Positions 42,663-54,341 of a DNA stretch of 64,000 nt are shown here, in pieces. The stretch is from Dipodascopsis uninucleata var. uninucleata (Eukaryota; Ascomycota; Lipomycetes; Lipomycetales; Lipomycetaceae), in NCBI GenBank assembly GCA_030568195.1, contig JAJLTO010000009.1, forward strand, positions 496,001 to 560,000, given 5' to 3'. Positions within the stretch are counted from its first letter, which is position 1; each line of letters begins with the position of its first letter. Position numbers and translations under genes: made by a program. Under the pieces are notes generated by a model. It did no database searches and was not told the DNA's origin. It saw only the letters and a program-made list of their open reading frames with translations.

Positions 42663-45258
42663 CTATGCGCCAGTCTTTGTAGTACTCTCTTTCAAAGTCA
42701 CAATGCGATTGAGAATGATGTCATTGTCAGTGGATTCTCGGTCAATGCAGAAGTACGCAACTCTAAGGGCTTGGAAACGCATACTTTCCGGACCTGTACT
42801 GTTCTCCAGTCTGTTTTTGCGGAAATCATCAAACCCAATTTCTATTAAAGCATTATCATATGTCTCCAATGAAGTAGGGTTCAAATCAGCCAAAAATCCG
42901 TTAGGATTAGAGTCAGGACTATCAGAAACAAATAATCTGTTGAACATCCGTACTTGCTTCAGCTTGATAGGCGAGTTATACATAGGAGCCTCGGCAATCC
43001 ACTGAATAAATGTCTTTGGTTTGACTTTTTTGTCGTTTTCGTATACCGCGTGAATCTCCGTAATCTTACCGGTTTCAGGATCCTTCTTGAAATCAGTAGC
43101 GCGGATAGTGTATGGCACCTTAAGCAAGCCCACAGACTTTCCTGGAGCAAGACGGAAATAATCTGGTGAATCTACCTCCCTGAAGTCGGATCGATCAATA
43201 TAAACCTTCTTTGTGAAAGGAACAGAGTGCTCACCAAACTCGGGTGATCCTGGCTTGTATGGTAGCGAAATCTGTTCGATATGATCATCTGGGATATTGT
43301 CCAAAATAACGGGAACAGGATCAGGAATAAGCATCAATCTTGGCGTATGTTCCTCAAGATAATTTCTGATAGAGCTCTCAAAACGAGTTACTTCAATATT
43401 TGAATTGGTGGTAGTCACTCCGAGCTCATTAACAAATGCTAAAATTGCCTCCGGCGGAACTCCACGACGGCGAAGTGCAACTAGAGTAAAGAGACGTGGA
43501 TCATCCCAACCACTAACATATCTCTCTCTCACTAATCTTGCAATCTTTCTTTTAGACATTACTGAACCACGGATATTCAAACGTCCATATTCTCTCTGTG
43601 CTGGCTTATATATCTCAAGTGCATCGCAAAGCCATTCATAAGACTGACGAGAAAGGTAGAACTCGGTTGTACAGAGAGAATGTGTGATATTCTCGAAAGA
43701 ATCGCAAAGACAATGAGTGAAGTCATAGGTAGGATAGATCTTCCACTTATCGCCGGTTCGATGATGAGGTGCATCCAGAACTCGGTACGCTACAAGATCC
43801 CACATCTGAGGATTGGGGTCTTCCAAATCCATCTTCATACGCATCGTAGCTTCACCAGGTTTGTACTTGCCATCTCTCATTTCTCTAAACTCTTTTAATG
43901 ACTGCTCAACTGATTTGCTGCGGCATACACATGCAATTCTTGGTCCATGATCATCACCACCACGATTCTTTTTAACTTCTTCTGGCGTACAGAAGCAAAC
44001 GTAACCCTTATCACGACGAATTAAGTCCTCTGCGAGGTCATACAATTCCTGGAAGTGGTCAGAAGAGTATGTAATCTTGTAAGGACTGAATCCAAGCCAC
44101 TTCACAATATCCAAAATTGAAGTAAAATACTTCTCTTCCTCGGCCTCTGGATTTGTATCGTCATATCGGAGATAGCAAATACCATTATGGTATTTGGCGT
44201 AGCCAAAGTTGACAGCAATAGCTTTGCTATGACCAATGTGCAAGAAACCATTAGGTTCGGGTGGAAATCTAGTGACTACCTTTCCACCTGTGGCTTTCAA
44301 ATGTTCCGCCATAAGTTCCGGGTTAATCTGAGTATTGCCACCTGGCTTGTGCAAATCACCCAGAAATCCTTCAGTGAACATGTTTCTTGTCTTCGAAGCT
44401 GTGGTAACTGACGATTCCTTTCGGAAAGCAACATCAGCACCAGAAGCAGGCGGCTTTTCTTTCTTTTTCTTTGAAAGAACATCCCGCTCATCTTTAGGAC
44501 CTAAAAGTTCCAAAATTGCTTTGTCGATGTAATTTTTGATCTCCGCAGGTGCTGCCCATTTAAGCTCTGGCATCGCTTTGATCTCAGCCATCAACTTTGG
44601 GACAGCCTTATATCTTGTTTCTTCGATCATATCCTTGTTATCTTCAAAGTATTTTAATACAGTCGACCTAATCTGGTCTGAAGTGACTTCTTGACCTGTT
44701 ATTAAAGTAAAATGAGAGTAAGCATATATTGAATACCAGCCGATCTAATTAAGTAAATCAACCACAGAGTTACGACAACTCTGGCTAACCAATAAATTGC
44801 AGAGAACTACTTACCAACGCCCGCGGCAACATCCAGATCACTGACATTTGATTTACTCGCAGACGACTTAATATATTTGACAGCAGCTATAGAAATATAA
44901 ACATAAGGTTAATCAGCAGCTGAAGGTATCATTTAAAGATTTTATTAAAGCTTGTAATCTACTTACCATCCAACTGAGTAGTACTTCTGATCTTATTATC
45001 TAAGATTGCCCTTGTCACAAGGACTCGGGATCCTTTTATTTCTGGGTCAGTCACATCCTTCGTCAATGATGCAAGTGACTGAAGGAGTGCAGCAACCGAC
45101 TTATTGTCAATTGCATTGCTGTCGCCACTGGGAAAGGCTTCTGAAACTACTTCGGCAATAGCTGATGCCAGCTTCTTGTTCTTCAAAACATCCGTCAATT
45201 TCTGGTCTGTAAGGCCAATCAGCGCCAATTTTTCTTCAATTTCTGATACCCCTGCCAT
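42663..45258 (-). CDS. GLN4: Cytosolic glutaminyl-tRNA synthetase
   Basis: Charges tRNA(Gln) with glutamine. Three exons on the minus strand, 45258-44967, 44886-44815 and 44695-42663, give 798 residues (yeast 809). Residues 1-190 are the eukaryote-specific N-terminal domain related to GatB tails (SEIEEKLALIGLTDQKLTDVLKN, QEVTSDQIRSTVLKYFED). The catalytic core starts near 250 with RFPPEPNGFLHIGHSKA (HIGH motif) and continues YLRYDDTNPEAEEEKYF, CDSFENITHSLCTTEF, and VMSKRKIARLV (KMSKS-type loop). The anticodon-binding beta-barrels at the end include KVYIDRSDFRE and HAVYENDKKVKPK. The organism's mitochondria appear to use the indirect GatB route instead (see 7248-9185). Introns are 80 and 119 bases. 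Confidence 0.97.
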
Positions 45259-45709
45259 TAAATAATACAAAATATTTCGTACGAAGGCTGTTTATATTTG
45301 TGAAAGCAGTCTGCACACGTTTCTTACTACGATTAAAGATGGAAGGAGCTCAGGTCATATTTTTTTATTTATACTTCAAACAATTATGAGCCATATTATA
45401 CCCCTAACCCCATATAACACATGAATTATAAGATCATAGTGCGTCTGCAGCTGAACAAGCTATGACAAGCGAGTTTTGCCTAATTGGAATGGAAAGCATG
45501 GATTAAGGATATATAAAGGAATATAGATTAGGAGTAGAGTTGGATAGAACGATAATAGTGCCAGTAAAGATAAAAATGCAAAGAGTGTATTAACAGTAAT
45601 AGTGAAGACCTCGCCACCGATAACCATCTTGTGACCGTAATATAGTGCCAGTTAGTTTATTACATATGACCGAGTAAATAAAAATCTCTTTTCATTAGCA
45701 GCAATATTA
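45259..45709. promoter_or_regulatory. Intergenic region upstream of GLN4
   Basis: 451 AT-rich bases on the minus strand between the end of the histidine phosphatase gene and the GLN4 start. No further gene seen. Confidence 0.45.
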
Positions 45710-46747
45710 TTAATTGGTTTCCGCATGTTCATGAACATCAAGGTAGGCCTGACGGTCAAGAAAGTCATATTCGCCGGATTCTAAAAGTAGACAATGCATC
45801 AGCAGAACAATTCTAAACTAGATAATTTTCCGAAATAAAAAAGACTTACCAAAACTCCAATGCCTTTCTTCGCCAGCGGAAAGGTGTTCCGTGTAGCCAT
45901 TCAAGATCGCCGTCCAGTTACCAGGTCGATTGTTGTTGGGATCCGCTTCATACATGCTTACACTGCAAGTTCCAGTTCGCACAGGCAACGATGAATCACC
46001 TACAAGTGCACGACCAAGAACAATCATGGTAGCAGCATGTGTACATATCAAAATAGTACGCACTTCTGGATACTTTTCATTATAAAGATCAATGAGGTCA
46101 GAAAGAACCTGAACTCCTCGATCATGAAGCTCTTGTATGGTCTCACCACTAGTTGAGGGAACAAATAGAGGCTCGTAATCAACAGCGACACGATTAAAGT
46201 ATTTTTTCAACGATTCATGTGACGCCGCTATGGATGAGATATAATGAGAATTATTACCAATGTTTCAGTGGTCATCACGACTAATTCAACTGATTACTTA
46301 CGTGAAGGATGTGTTGCTCGGGTCTTTCCATACCATTCCCTATTATAAAGAACATCGAAAATCGCATTATTATGAGTATTCTAGAGAGTGCAAATAGAGC
46401 TACCACAATCTTACCCAAAACCATTTTCTGCTATAATCTCTAAGTCAAGCTTTTCAGCTGTGGGATTAATAGACTGCAGACATCGGTAAAAAGGCGATGA
46501 GAAAACACGGTCGATCTTGGGATCAACGGTGTCATAATATTTGCCCAGCTCTTCAGCTTGGTCTAAACCGTGTTCAGATAAGGCGGGATCTCCTTCAATT
46601 CCAGTCGGTGAAGGCGTAGGAGGTACATCTGTTACCCAATTCGACCGAAATCCGTGCTAAATTATGACATTAATGGTTATGTTTAGTTTGAACAGGCTTT
46701 TTCATGGTCTCGCTCACTCGTGAAATGTAGATTCGCTCTATAGGCAT
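45710..46747 (-). CDS. Histidine phosphatase (phosphoglycerate mutase-like), YNL108C/Tfc7 type
   Basis: Member of the histidine phosphatase superfamily related to yeast YNL108C and the phosphatase part of the TFIIIC subunit Tfc7. Five exons on the minus strand, 46747-46718, 46656-46415, 46339-46302, 46227-45850 and 45780-45710, give 252 residues. MPIERIYISRHGFRSNW holds the catalytic RHG at residues 10-12, split by intron 1. LSEHGLDQAEELGKYY, VFSSPFYRCLQSINPTAEKL, the FGEWYG segment, and ILICTHAATMIVLGRAL (second catalytic His) complete the fold. There is no Tfc7-like C-terminal TFIIIC domain, so a free enzyme like YNL108C is more likely than a Pol III factor. The substrate is unknown. It shares a 484-base divergent promoter with RSE1. 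Confidence 0.88.
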
Positions 46748-47231
46748 CGTTGATACTTTAAATTACTACCAAGCTTCCACCCTTGCAGAGATACTATGTC
46801 TATATAAAGGTATAGTAATCTACTACAGCTAAAGTCTACCAATTGCGCGGCAAAAGGCTCTTGAATTAGTACTCTACTTGGGTTATTGGTATACTCATGA
46901 AGAGCTTGTGCCAAACAAATTTAGGCACACGAGTACGTCTAAGTGAACCTAACCCACAAACATAACAAGAAAAAATTTAAGAGCAATTTTTCATATTTGT
47001 TTTATATTTCAACTTATAATCTGTGTTTATACTATTGAATCCTAACTGAAATAGTGGAATCAAGCAGTTTGTCATTGAAAATTGTAAATTAAGGGAAGAT
47101 ATTAGCTGAATGAATCAATGAGGAGTATCCTTTTGATGTAAGCAGTGCTTCTTGACGTGTCGGATCAGTCGATTCAGCTCTATCGAACTTAAGCTCAGTT
47201 CAAGAAAAGTCATCATTTAACAATAAGGAAT
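46748..47231. promoter_or_regulatory. Divergent region between the histidine phosphatase gene and RSE1
   Basis: 484 AT-rich bases. No coding frame or clear factor site seen. Confidence 0.4.
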
Positions 47232-50200
47232 ATGTCGATATTTTTGTATTCATTGACAGTGGTTCCTCCATCTGCAGTCACTGCATCGATTGTGGGCCAG
47301 TTCTCAGGGCACAAGCACCAGGAGATTGTGCTAGCTAAAGGTTCGCGACTCGAGCTCTTTCGTCCAGATCCAGCAGCAGGAAAACTGGTATCTGTCTACT
47401 CGACAGATACTTTTGGTGTTATTAGAATGATAGCACCTTTTCGAGTGGCTGGGACGATGAAGGATTACATTATTGTTGCGTCGGACTCAGGCCGTATTGC
47501 TGTTTTGGAATACAGATCTGATATAATTCAATTTGTAAAGGTGCATCTTGAGACTTTTGGTAAAACAGGGGTCAGACGGGTTGTCCCTGGGCAGTTTCTC
47601 GCTGTTGATCCTAAGGGAAGAGCAACTATGATTGCATCAGTCGAGAAAAATAAGCTGGTATATATCCTCAATCGTGACACCAAGGCAAATATTACGATTT
47701 CTTCCCCACTAGAAGCCATTAAGCCTCGATCTCTCTTGTTTGATATCACTGGTCTTGACGTTGGCTATGACAATCCTATCTTTGCTGCATTGGAAATTGA
47801 TTATAGCGAGGCCGATCTTGATCCTTCTGGAAAGGCATATCGAGAAGTACAAAAAACGCTATCTTATTATGAGTTGGATCTTGGATTAAACCATGTAGTG
47901 CGAATTTGGTCAGATGTAGTTGACCGGCAATCTAACTTTTTGATGGCAGTTCCTGGTGGTCCAGATGGTCCATCAGGTGTTCTGGTCTGTACCGAAGGAT
48001 ATATAGTCTATAGACATATAAACAAAGCAATTCACAAGGTGCCAATACCCCGAAGACGCACACCACTTGATGATCCATCGCGCAAGAGAATAATTGTTTG
48101 TGGTGTTATGCATAAGATGAAAGGTGCTTTTTTTTTCTTACTTCAATCTGACGAAGGCGACCTCTTTAAAGTGACCATAGATTATGATGTTGTCTCCGTA
48201 CATGGAGTCAAAATCAAATATTTTGATACAGTGCCTGTTGCAAAGAGTCTTAATATTTTAAAATCTGGATTTCTGTTTGTTGCTGCTGAAGGTGGTCAAC
48301 ATATGTTTTATCAGTTTGAAAAGCTAGGTGATGATGATAATGAGATTGAGTTCTCAAGTATCAACTATGCCAAAGGACCAATGTCTGATTATGGTCCTGC
48401 GTATTTTGAGCCGAGGCCTCTTGATAATTTGGTTTTAGTTGATATTGTAGATAGCTTGAACCCACTGGTAGATGCACAAGTAAGCAACGTGTTTGACGAA
48501 GATGCTCCTCAGATATATGCAATCACGGGTCAAGGGGCGAGATCGTCATTTAGAACTATTCGTCATGGACTAGATGTTACAGAAATCGTTGCTTCTGAGC
48601 TACCTGGTGAGCCCACTGCAGTCTGGACCACAAAACTGAGTGTTAATGATGATTATGATGCATATATTGTGTTATCTTTCACCAATGGTACACTTGTATT
48701 ATCTATTGGTGAGACAGTTGAGGAAGTGACGGATTCAGGTTTTTTGTCTAGTTCGCCTACCCTCGCGGTCCAACAAGTTGGCGAAGACTCTCTAGTACAG
48801 GTATACCCCAAGGGCATCCTTCATATATCCGCTGACAAGGAGGTAAATGAATGGGAGGCGCCCCTTCACAGAACAATTGTTGCTGCATCTACAAATTCAA
48901 GACAAGTGGTTGTTGCTCTTTCAAGCGGCGAAATTGTGTATTTTGAGCTTGATGACGAAGGCCAACTTAATGAGTATCAAGACCGGAAAGAAATGAATGC
49001 CAATGTGACTTCGCTCTCCGTAGGAGAAGTTCCTGAAGGAAAAGTGCGAAATTCCTTCCTTGCTGTAGGCTGTGATGACAGTACTGTGAGAATAATTTCG
49101 TTGGATCCTGAAAATATGTTAGACTCGTTAAGTGTTCAGGCATTGACAGCTCCTCCTACAGCTCTGTTAATAATGAGTATGCCTGATAGTGTCTATCCAG
49201 AGAGAACAAGATTACTAGATGCTAACTCAACTCTATATTTGCAAATTGGTCTATATAATGGCGTATATCTGAGAACTGTTTTGGATACTATAACAGGTCA
49301 GCTGTCTGATACACAAACACAGTTTTTAGGACCAAAGCCCGTGAAACTTTTCAAAGTAAACATGCAGGGCCAACCTACTGTTCTTGCCCTTTCAAGTAGG
49401 CCATGGCTGGCTTATACACATACTGTTAATTTTATGGTTACGCCCTTAGCGTACGAATCGCTAGAATACGGATGTGGTTTCTCAAGTGAACAGTGCCCTG
49501 AGGGAGTAGTAGGTATTGAAGGAAGTAATTTGCGGTAAGTTAGATATCTTCTATTTTTTTATATAAAATATTGCTTCGAGTCGAATATATGATGAGCTCA
49601 AGGTATCCTAAAATAACATGTGGAAAAAATTTCTGTTATGTACTATCCAATTGTTCCTACTGATAGTCGGCAAGCGATCTTAACGTTCCGTTAAATTTTC
49701 AATTTGTTATGATATATTCTAACTATATTTAGTATCTTTACTATGGAACATCTAGGTGATAAGATAAAGCAAGATTTGGTACCTTTGAAGTATACACCGC
49801 GACGGCTGATTAAACATCCAACTGAGGCTGTTTTTTATACTGTCGAAAGTGATACAAATACATTGTCTCCATCTTCGCGGTCTCAAAAAATATCCTCCTC
49901 TCGTAAACAGAGCGACTATGAAGAGCTTCCAGCTGAAGACTTTGGGAATCCTAGGTATAACGGACAATGGGCGTCATGCATAGAAGCAATAGATGTATTC
50001 TCGCAAGAGGCTTGTGCGAGAATATATTTAGAAGACAATGAAGCCGCGTTTAGTTTAACAACCTGCTCTTTCAAAAATTCAAAGCATCAAGATGAAGACG
50101 GCGAAGAAGATGAGGAGCCTGAAGAGAGCATGTATTTGGTTGTCGGTACGGCGAAAGACGTACAATTAATGCCTAAAAAATGCAGTTCAGGATACATTCA

Positions 50201-51077
50201 TGTATATAAAATCTCCCAAGACGGCAAAGAACTAGAGTTTGCTCATAAAACTGAAGTGGATGAACCACCTTTGGCGATGATAGAATTCCAAGGCCGATTA
50301 CTAGTTGGTATTGGAAAGGTTCTCAGACTGTACGATTTAGGAATGAAGCGACTGCTTAGAAAGGGCGAGTATAAGTCTCGCAATTTGAACAATATCATTT
50401 CGATTAATGCGAAAAATAATCGGGTTATTATCGGAGATATACAACAATCTGTTACATATTTAACATATCGTCACGAAAACAATAGGTTTCTGCCTTTTGC
50501 AGACGATATAATTGCTCGTCATACGTCATGTACTGCTCTTGTAGATTATGACACTGTTGCGGGCGGTGATAAATTTGGAAATATCTGGCTTCTACGTTGT
50601 CCAGAAAAGGATTCCATAGACGCAGATGAGGATAATGGTGCTCATCTCCTGAGTGCGCGTCCTTATTTAGATGGTGCTCCTGGACGAGTCGAAATGATTG
50701 CTCACTTCTATATCCAAGATATTCCAACTTCAATTCAAAAGACACAGTTGACATCTGGTAGCCAAGAAGTCCTCATGTATACAGGCCTTCAGGGTTCGAT
50801 TGGAGTGATAATTCCTTTTGCGTCCAGAGAGGACTACAACTTTTTTCAGCAGCTTGAAAGCTTGTTAAGAGCGGATGATTTGTCCATTGTTGGACGTGAT
50901 CATCTTATTTATCGCGGATCTTATCTCCCAGTTAAATCAACTGTTGATGGTGACCTGTGTGAACGTTTCACAATGCTCTCTATTGAGAAACAGCGGAGCA
51001 TCGCAGCCGAGCTTGAGCGTACTGTTCGTGAGGTAGAACGCAAGATATCAAGTATGCGAACTCGATACGCATTTTAA
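47232..51077 (+). CDS. RSE1: Splicing factor 3B subunit 3 (SF3b130)
   Basis: Triple beta-propeller component of the SF3b part of U2 snRNP, stabilising U2 at the branch site together with SF3B1 and SF3B5. Exons 47232-49534 and 49733-51077, joined in phase 2 over a 198-base intron with a TTCTAAC branch site, give 1,215 residues (human 1,217). The N-terminus [17 protein letters not shown], the [20 protein letters not shown] segment and [24 protein letters not shown] are near-invariant in the family. The junction recreates [19 protein letters not shown]. The C-terminal helical domain ends [20 protein letters not shown] and [14 protein letters not shown]. The protein belongs to the DDB1/CPSF-A superfamily but matches SF3B3 throughout. 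Residues about 885-910 carry an acidic insertion ([14 protein letters not shown]). Confidence 0.97.
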
Positions 51078-51554
51078 ATTTGTTTGATGTACTTGTATCT
51101 TAGATTTTCATATAACACTTATATTCAGGCATTTCTATAACATAATCTATGTGAGGCGTGGGATGCCTGCGTACTATACTATCCGTGTGTATAATATTTG
51201 TTTTGCGTATTTATTTTGTAAATTTCTATATCTGATAGAATGTAGTAGTTGTTATCCAAGGTTAGGTTTAAAGTCCATCTATTTACGAACAGAAACGGTG
51301 ATCTTGTCGACTTACTGACAGGTTAACAAAATATATCGTACTGGTCCTTTTTCTTTACCTGAGCAACGATTGGCATTGAAAGACCAAATATTGTTTGCTG
51401 ACGTAACTTTTAGATATATCAACATATTTGAGATATCTACTGAGGACCAGGTGTATCGATTTAAATTTGAGCTATTTGATAGTTATAGCAGAGTAGTACG
51501 GAAGTTGATTAATTAATAGAGTCTGTGTCATAATAGAATAATAAGAAGACAGTA
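51078..51554. other. Intergenic region between RSE1 and the UBX gene
   Basis: 477 AT-rich bases with the RSE1 3' end and the UBX-protein promoter. No gene seen. Confidence 0.45.
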
Positions 51555-53168
51555 ATGGATTATTTGAATTCTACGCAAGCTGAATCATTACAGCAGTTTG
51601 TGATGATTACAAGTTGGCCAGAAAATGATATGGAAGGAGCAATACAGATGCTTTCGATATGCCAGTGGAATGTAGAGGTGAGCTAGACTTAAGAATATAC
51701 GATACAGGATATTGTTGGATGAAATTGTGAGCAGACATAAATTGTACTAGTGATCAGAAAGAAGGAAATTCTAGTATCAAAATAGTAGATGATACGATTA
51801 TAAGCAATAAATACTAATTTATGCTTACCTTTACAGCTTGCGATAACCCGATACTATGATGAGGGTCCACTACGTCCAAATCCAAATGTACTATCGCGAC
51901 GGAATGTATCTGCACCTGACGATGGGAGACCAATTACACCAGAGCCGGTAGTGGCACCCAGATTAGATGATCCAGCACCCAGAACAATTGCACCTCGACC
52001 ATCATTTATTACTACTGCACTGACATCTCTCATATTGCTACCGTTTGCTATAGTTTCAAAGGTTGCTCATGGAGCATTCTATATATTTGCGATGCTCTTT
52101 CCATTCCTTCCTCGACTAACAGGTATATACCCATCCAATATGGGAGCTGCGCGATCGGAAAGAAGATCGGTAAATCCGCGAGATACTGCTGCGAGATTCA
52201 TTCGTGACTTTGAGGAGGAAGTCGGAAAAAGTAGAAGTGAGGTTCTTCCTTTCTTCGAGGGCGGTTATACACAAGCTTTGGATGCCGCTAAAAAGGAGCT
52301 CAGGTTTTTGTTGATAATTCTCCAAAGTGATGAACATGATGATACTTCTCGATTTAACAGAAATATATTAACAAACCCTGATATCGTACGCTATGTGCGC
52401 GAAAAGGACATGATAGTTTGGGGAGGAAATGTTCGTGAATCAGAAGCATATCAAGTAGCTAATGCACTTTCATGTACGCGCTATCCATTTGTTGCCATGA
52501 TTGCGTATACACCTCCAACATCAAGCCATCCAGCCTCGATGTCAATACATGGTCGCCTGCAAGGATATTCTTCGCCTGAATCCGTCCTCACTAATCTTCA
52601 AGCCATCGTTGACCGCCATGAATCTGTGTTGCAGCGAGTCCGATCAGAGCGATTAGAGCAGCAGACAGCGCGTGAAATTCGAGCTGCTCAAGATATGGCC
52701 TACGAAGCTTCCCTAACTGCTGATAGAGAACGTGAGCATGCAAGGGTAGAAGCTGAGAGAGTGGAAAGAGAGCAGCGAGAAGCAGAAGTGCGTGCTGCAG
52801 CAGCCAAAGTGAACTACAGGAAATGGAGAGCAAACGAATTACGAGTTAAAATGGCCGAAGTTGATGCTTCAGCTTCTAATGGTATGAAGGTTGCACGTGT
52901 GAGTATACGTTTACCTTCTGGAGACAGAATTGTCACTAGATTTGCTGAAAATCAAACTGTTAAGGACGTTTATGATTTTGTTGAGTGCTATGAAGACATT
53001 ATGGCCCCATCAAATACTGCAGATTCAGTAGAGCAACCTCCTGATAACTATGAGCATCATTACAAGTTCAAGCTTGTCTCGCCTATGCCGCGAATGACAA
53101 TAGAGACGTCAAGTGATAAGCTCATAAAGGAAGAGAAGGCTCTGTGGCCCAATGGAAATCTTATAGTA

Positions 53169-53203
<35 letters not shown>

Positions 53204-53213
53204 TACAGAGTAA
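51555..53213 (+). CDS. UBA-hairpin-UAS-UBX protein (Ubx2/FAF2/Ucp10 type)
   Basis: Adaptor that recruits the AAA ATPase Cdc48/p97 to ER membranes or lipid droplets for protein degradation. Exons 51555-51677 and 51837-53213, joined in phase 0, give 499 residues. Residues 1-45 form a UBA domain (QAESLQQFVMITSWPENDME, AIQMLSICQWNVE). A hydrophobic hairpin follows at about 103-137 (LTSLILLPFAIVSKVAHGAF, FAMLFPFLPRL). The thioredoxin-like UAS domain spans about 165-285 (AKKELRFLLIILQSDEHDD, VIWGG-like VWGGNVRESEAYQVANAL). A long Glu/Arg helix is next (REIRAAQDMAYEASLTADRE), then the UBX domain at about 395-485 (ARVSIRLPSGDRIVTRF, ALWPNGNLIVE). The protein ends in a poly-Glu tract from a GAA repeat. 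The branch site TACTAAT precedes the acceptor. Confidence 0.93.
53168..53203 (+). repeat. GAA/GAG trinucleotide microsatellite inside a coding sequence
   Basis: About twelve tandem GAA or GAG units encode the C-terminal poly-Glu tail of the UBX protein. Such tracts change length easily by slippage without shifting the frame. Confidence 0.85.
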
Positions 53214-53378
53214 CTAAATATAGTATTCTAATGAATCGCCTTCCGTATTACGTGTCTCGTGATCATGAAGGCTTGTATTTTCTCGTATATGTAAATGTTG
53301 AACCCGTTGGTCGAATTGATGAGTTGATTTGACATATGCATTCTATTTTATTTATATCGTACTTAAATCCATAAGAAA

Positions 53379-53969
53379 TTACAATAAACTAAGCACTCGT
53401 TCGACAAATGAAGATACCTCTACATTCTCTTCAAGCCCGCCTGGTCTTAGTTCTCTTAACTTCTTAATAGCCATAGTTCTTCGGGCTTCAGATTCTGCCT
53501 CCTTCGTTAGAGTTGTGTCAGTTAGGATCGCGTATATCGAAGATAAGTGATATTGTAGTGTCTTTGACTGTAGCATTACCATTATTTCGGGGTCATTTAG
53601 GAGTGTAGCACGTGGATCCAGCATTTGCACATCGTGATTAGTGATTGTGGGATTCAGTTCAAGCCCAGAATTTTGATTGTCTTCAGTTCTTGGTTCGTTA
53701 AGATCCACGCGATTACAGCGATGCCTTTCAGTACTCCTAAAACATATAACAGAGCAACTGTAATGTGCGAGTTAGTGAGCTGTGCAGTATTAGCTATAAG
53801 AGCAAGGCTGAGAGATGAGAATGGTAGCTGAGAAAAGTTCCTCACCAAGCTCTCGACAGTTTCTGCTACTATTCGATGAATCTACTTACTAGTTTAATCC
53901 GCAGCGTGGACATTTGTATTTTTTCTGCTTGTCCAGGCATACCTCACATTTCGACTCTTGTTGTGGCAT
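53379..53969 (-). CDS. HIT1: HIT-type zinc finger protein, Hit1/ZNHIT3
   Basis: Assembly factor for box C/D snoRNPs, acting with Rsa1 on Snu13 and Nop58. Exons 53969-53890 and 53757-53379, joined in phase 2, give 152 residues (yeast 164). The intron lies inside the zinc finger: exon 1 carries CEVCLDKQKKYKCPRCGLN and the join restores NYCSVICFRSTERHRC, completing the C2-C2-C2-HC finger. A nearer acceptor (at TTTTAG) would delete the YCSVIC half, which fixes the choice of ATTACAG. The C-terminal part has the helical MVMLQSKTLQYHLSSIYAIL and RRTMAIKKLRELRPGG segments of Hit1. It is convergent with the UBX gene (165 bases apart) and divergent from the FHA gene. Confidence 0.88.
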
Positions 53970-54341
53970 TCCGCTTGCTTTAGTCCATTAGATGCTAGAG
54001 AAGATCTAGGAATAGGATAGTAGAACAGAGTTTTATTATATCTTTGGGATCAGATCTTCATCTGCCAGCCTAAATCCTGATATAAGCCCTCCTCGTCAAC
54101 GGAAATTTCCTGATAGCTAATACAGAATAATATATATATATATATACATGTGATCAGAGTATAATTGTAATTATACGAAAATAAAACGCCTGGAAGACTC
54201 TGAAATGCGGTTGGCTGTACCAAAGAGCCAAAACCATCGTTATGCTATAGTATGCAGTTATTTCGTAAATAACCTTACCCATATAGTCGACCTTGATTTA
54301 ATGAAATACTCTCGACCTGAAAAAATTACATTTACAAAGCA
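53970..54341. promoter_or_regulatory. Divergent region between HIT1 and the SNIP1-type gene
   Basis: 372 bases with a TA dinucleotide run at 54130-54146. Both neighbouring genes act in RNA maturation, so co-regulation is possible but unproven. Confidence 0.4.
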
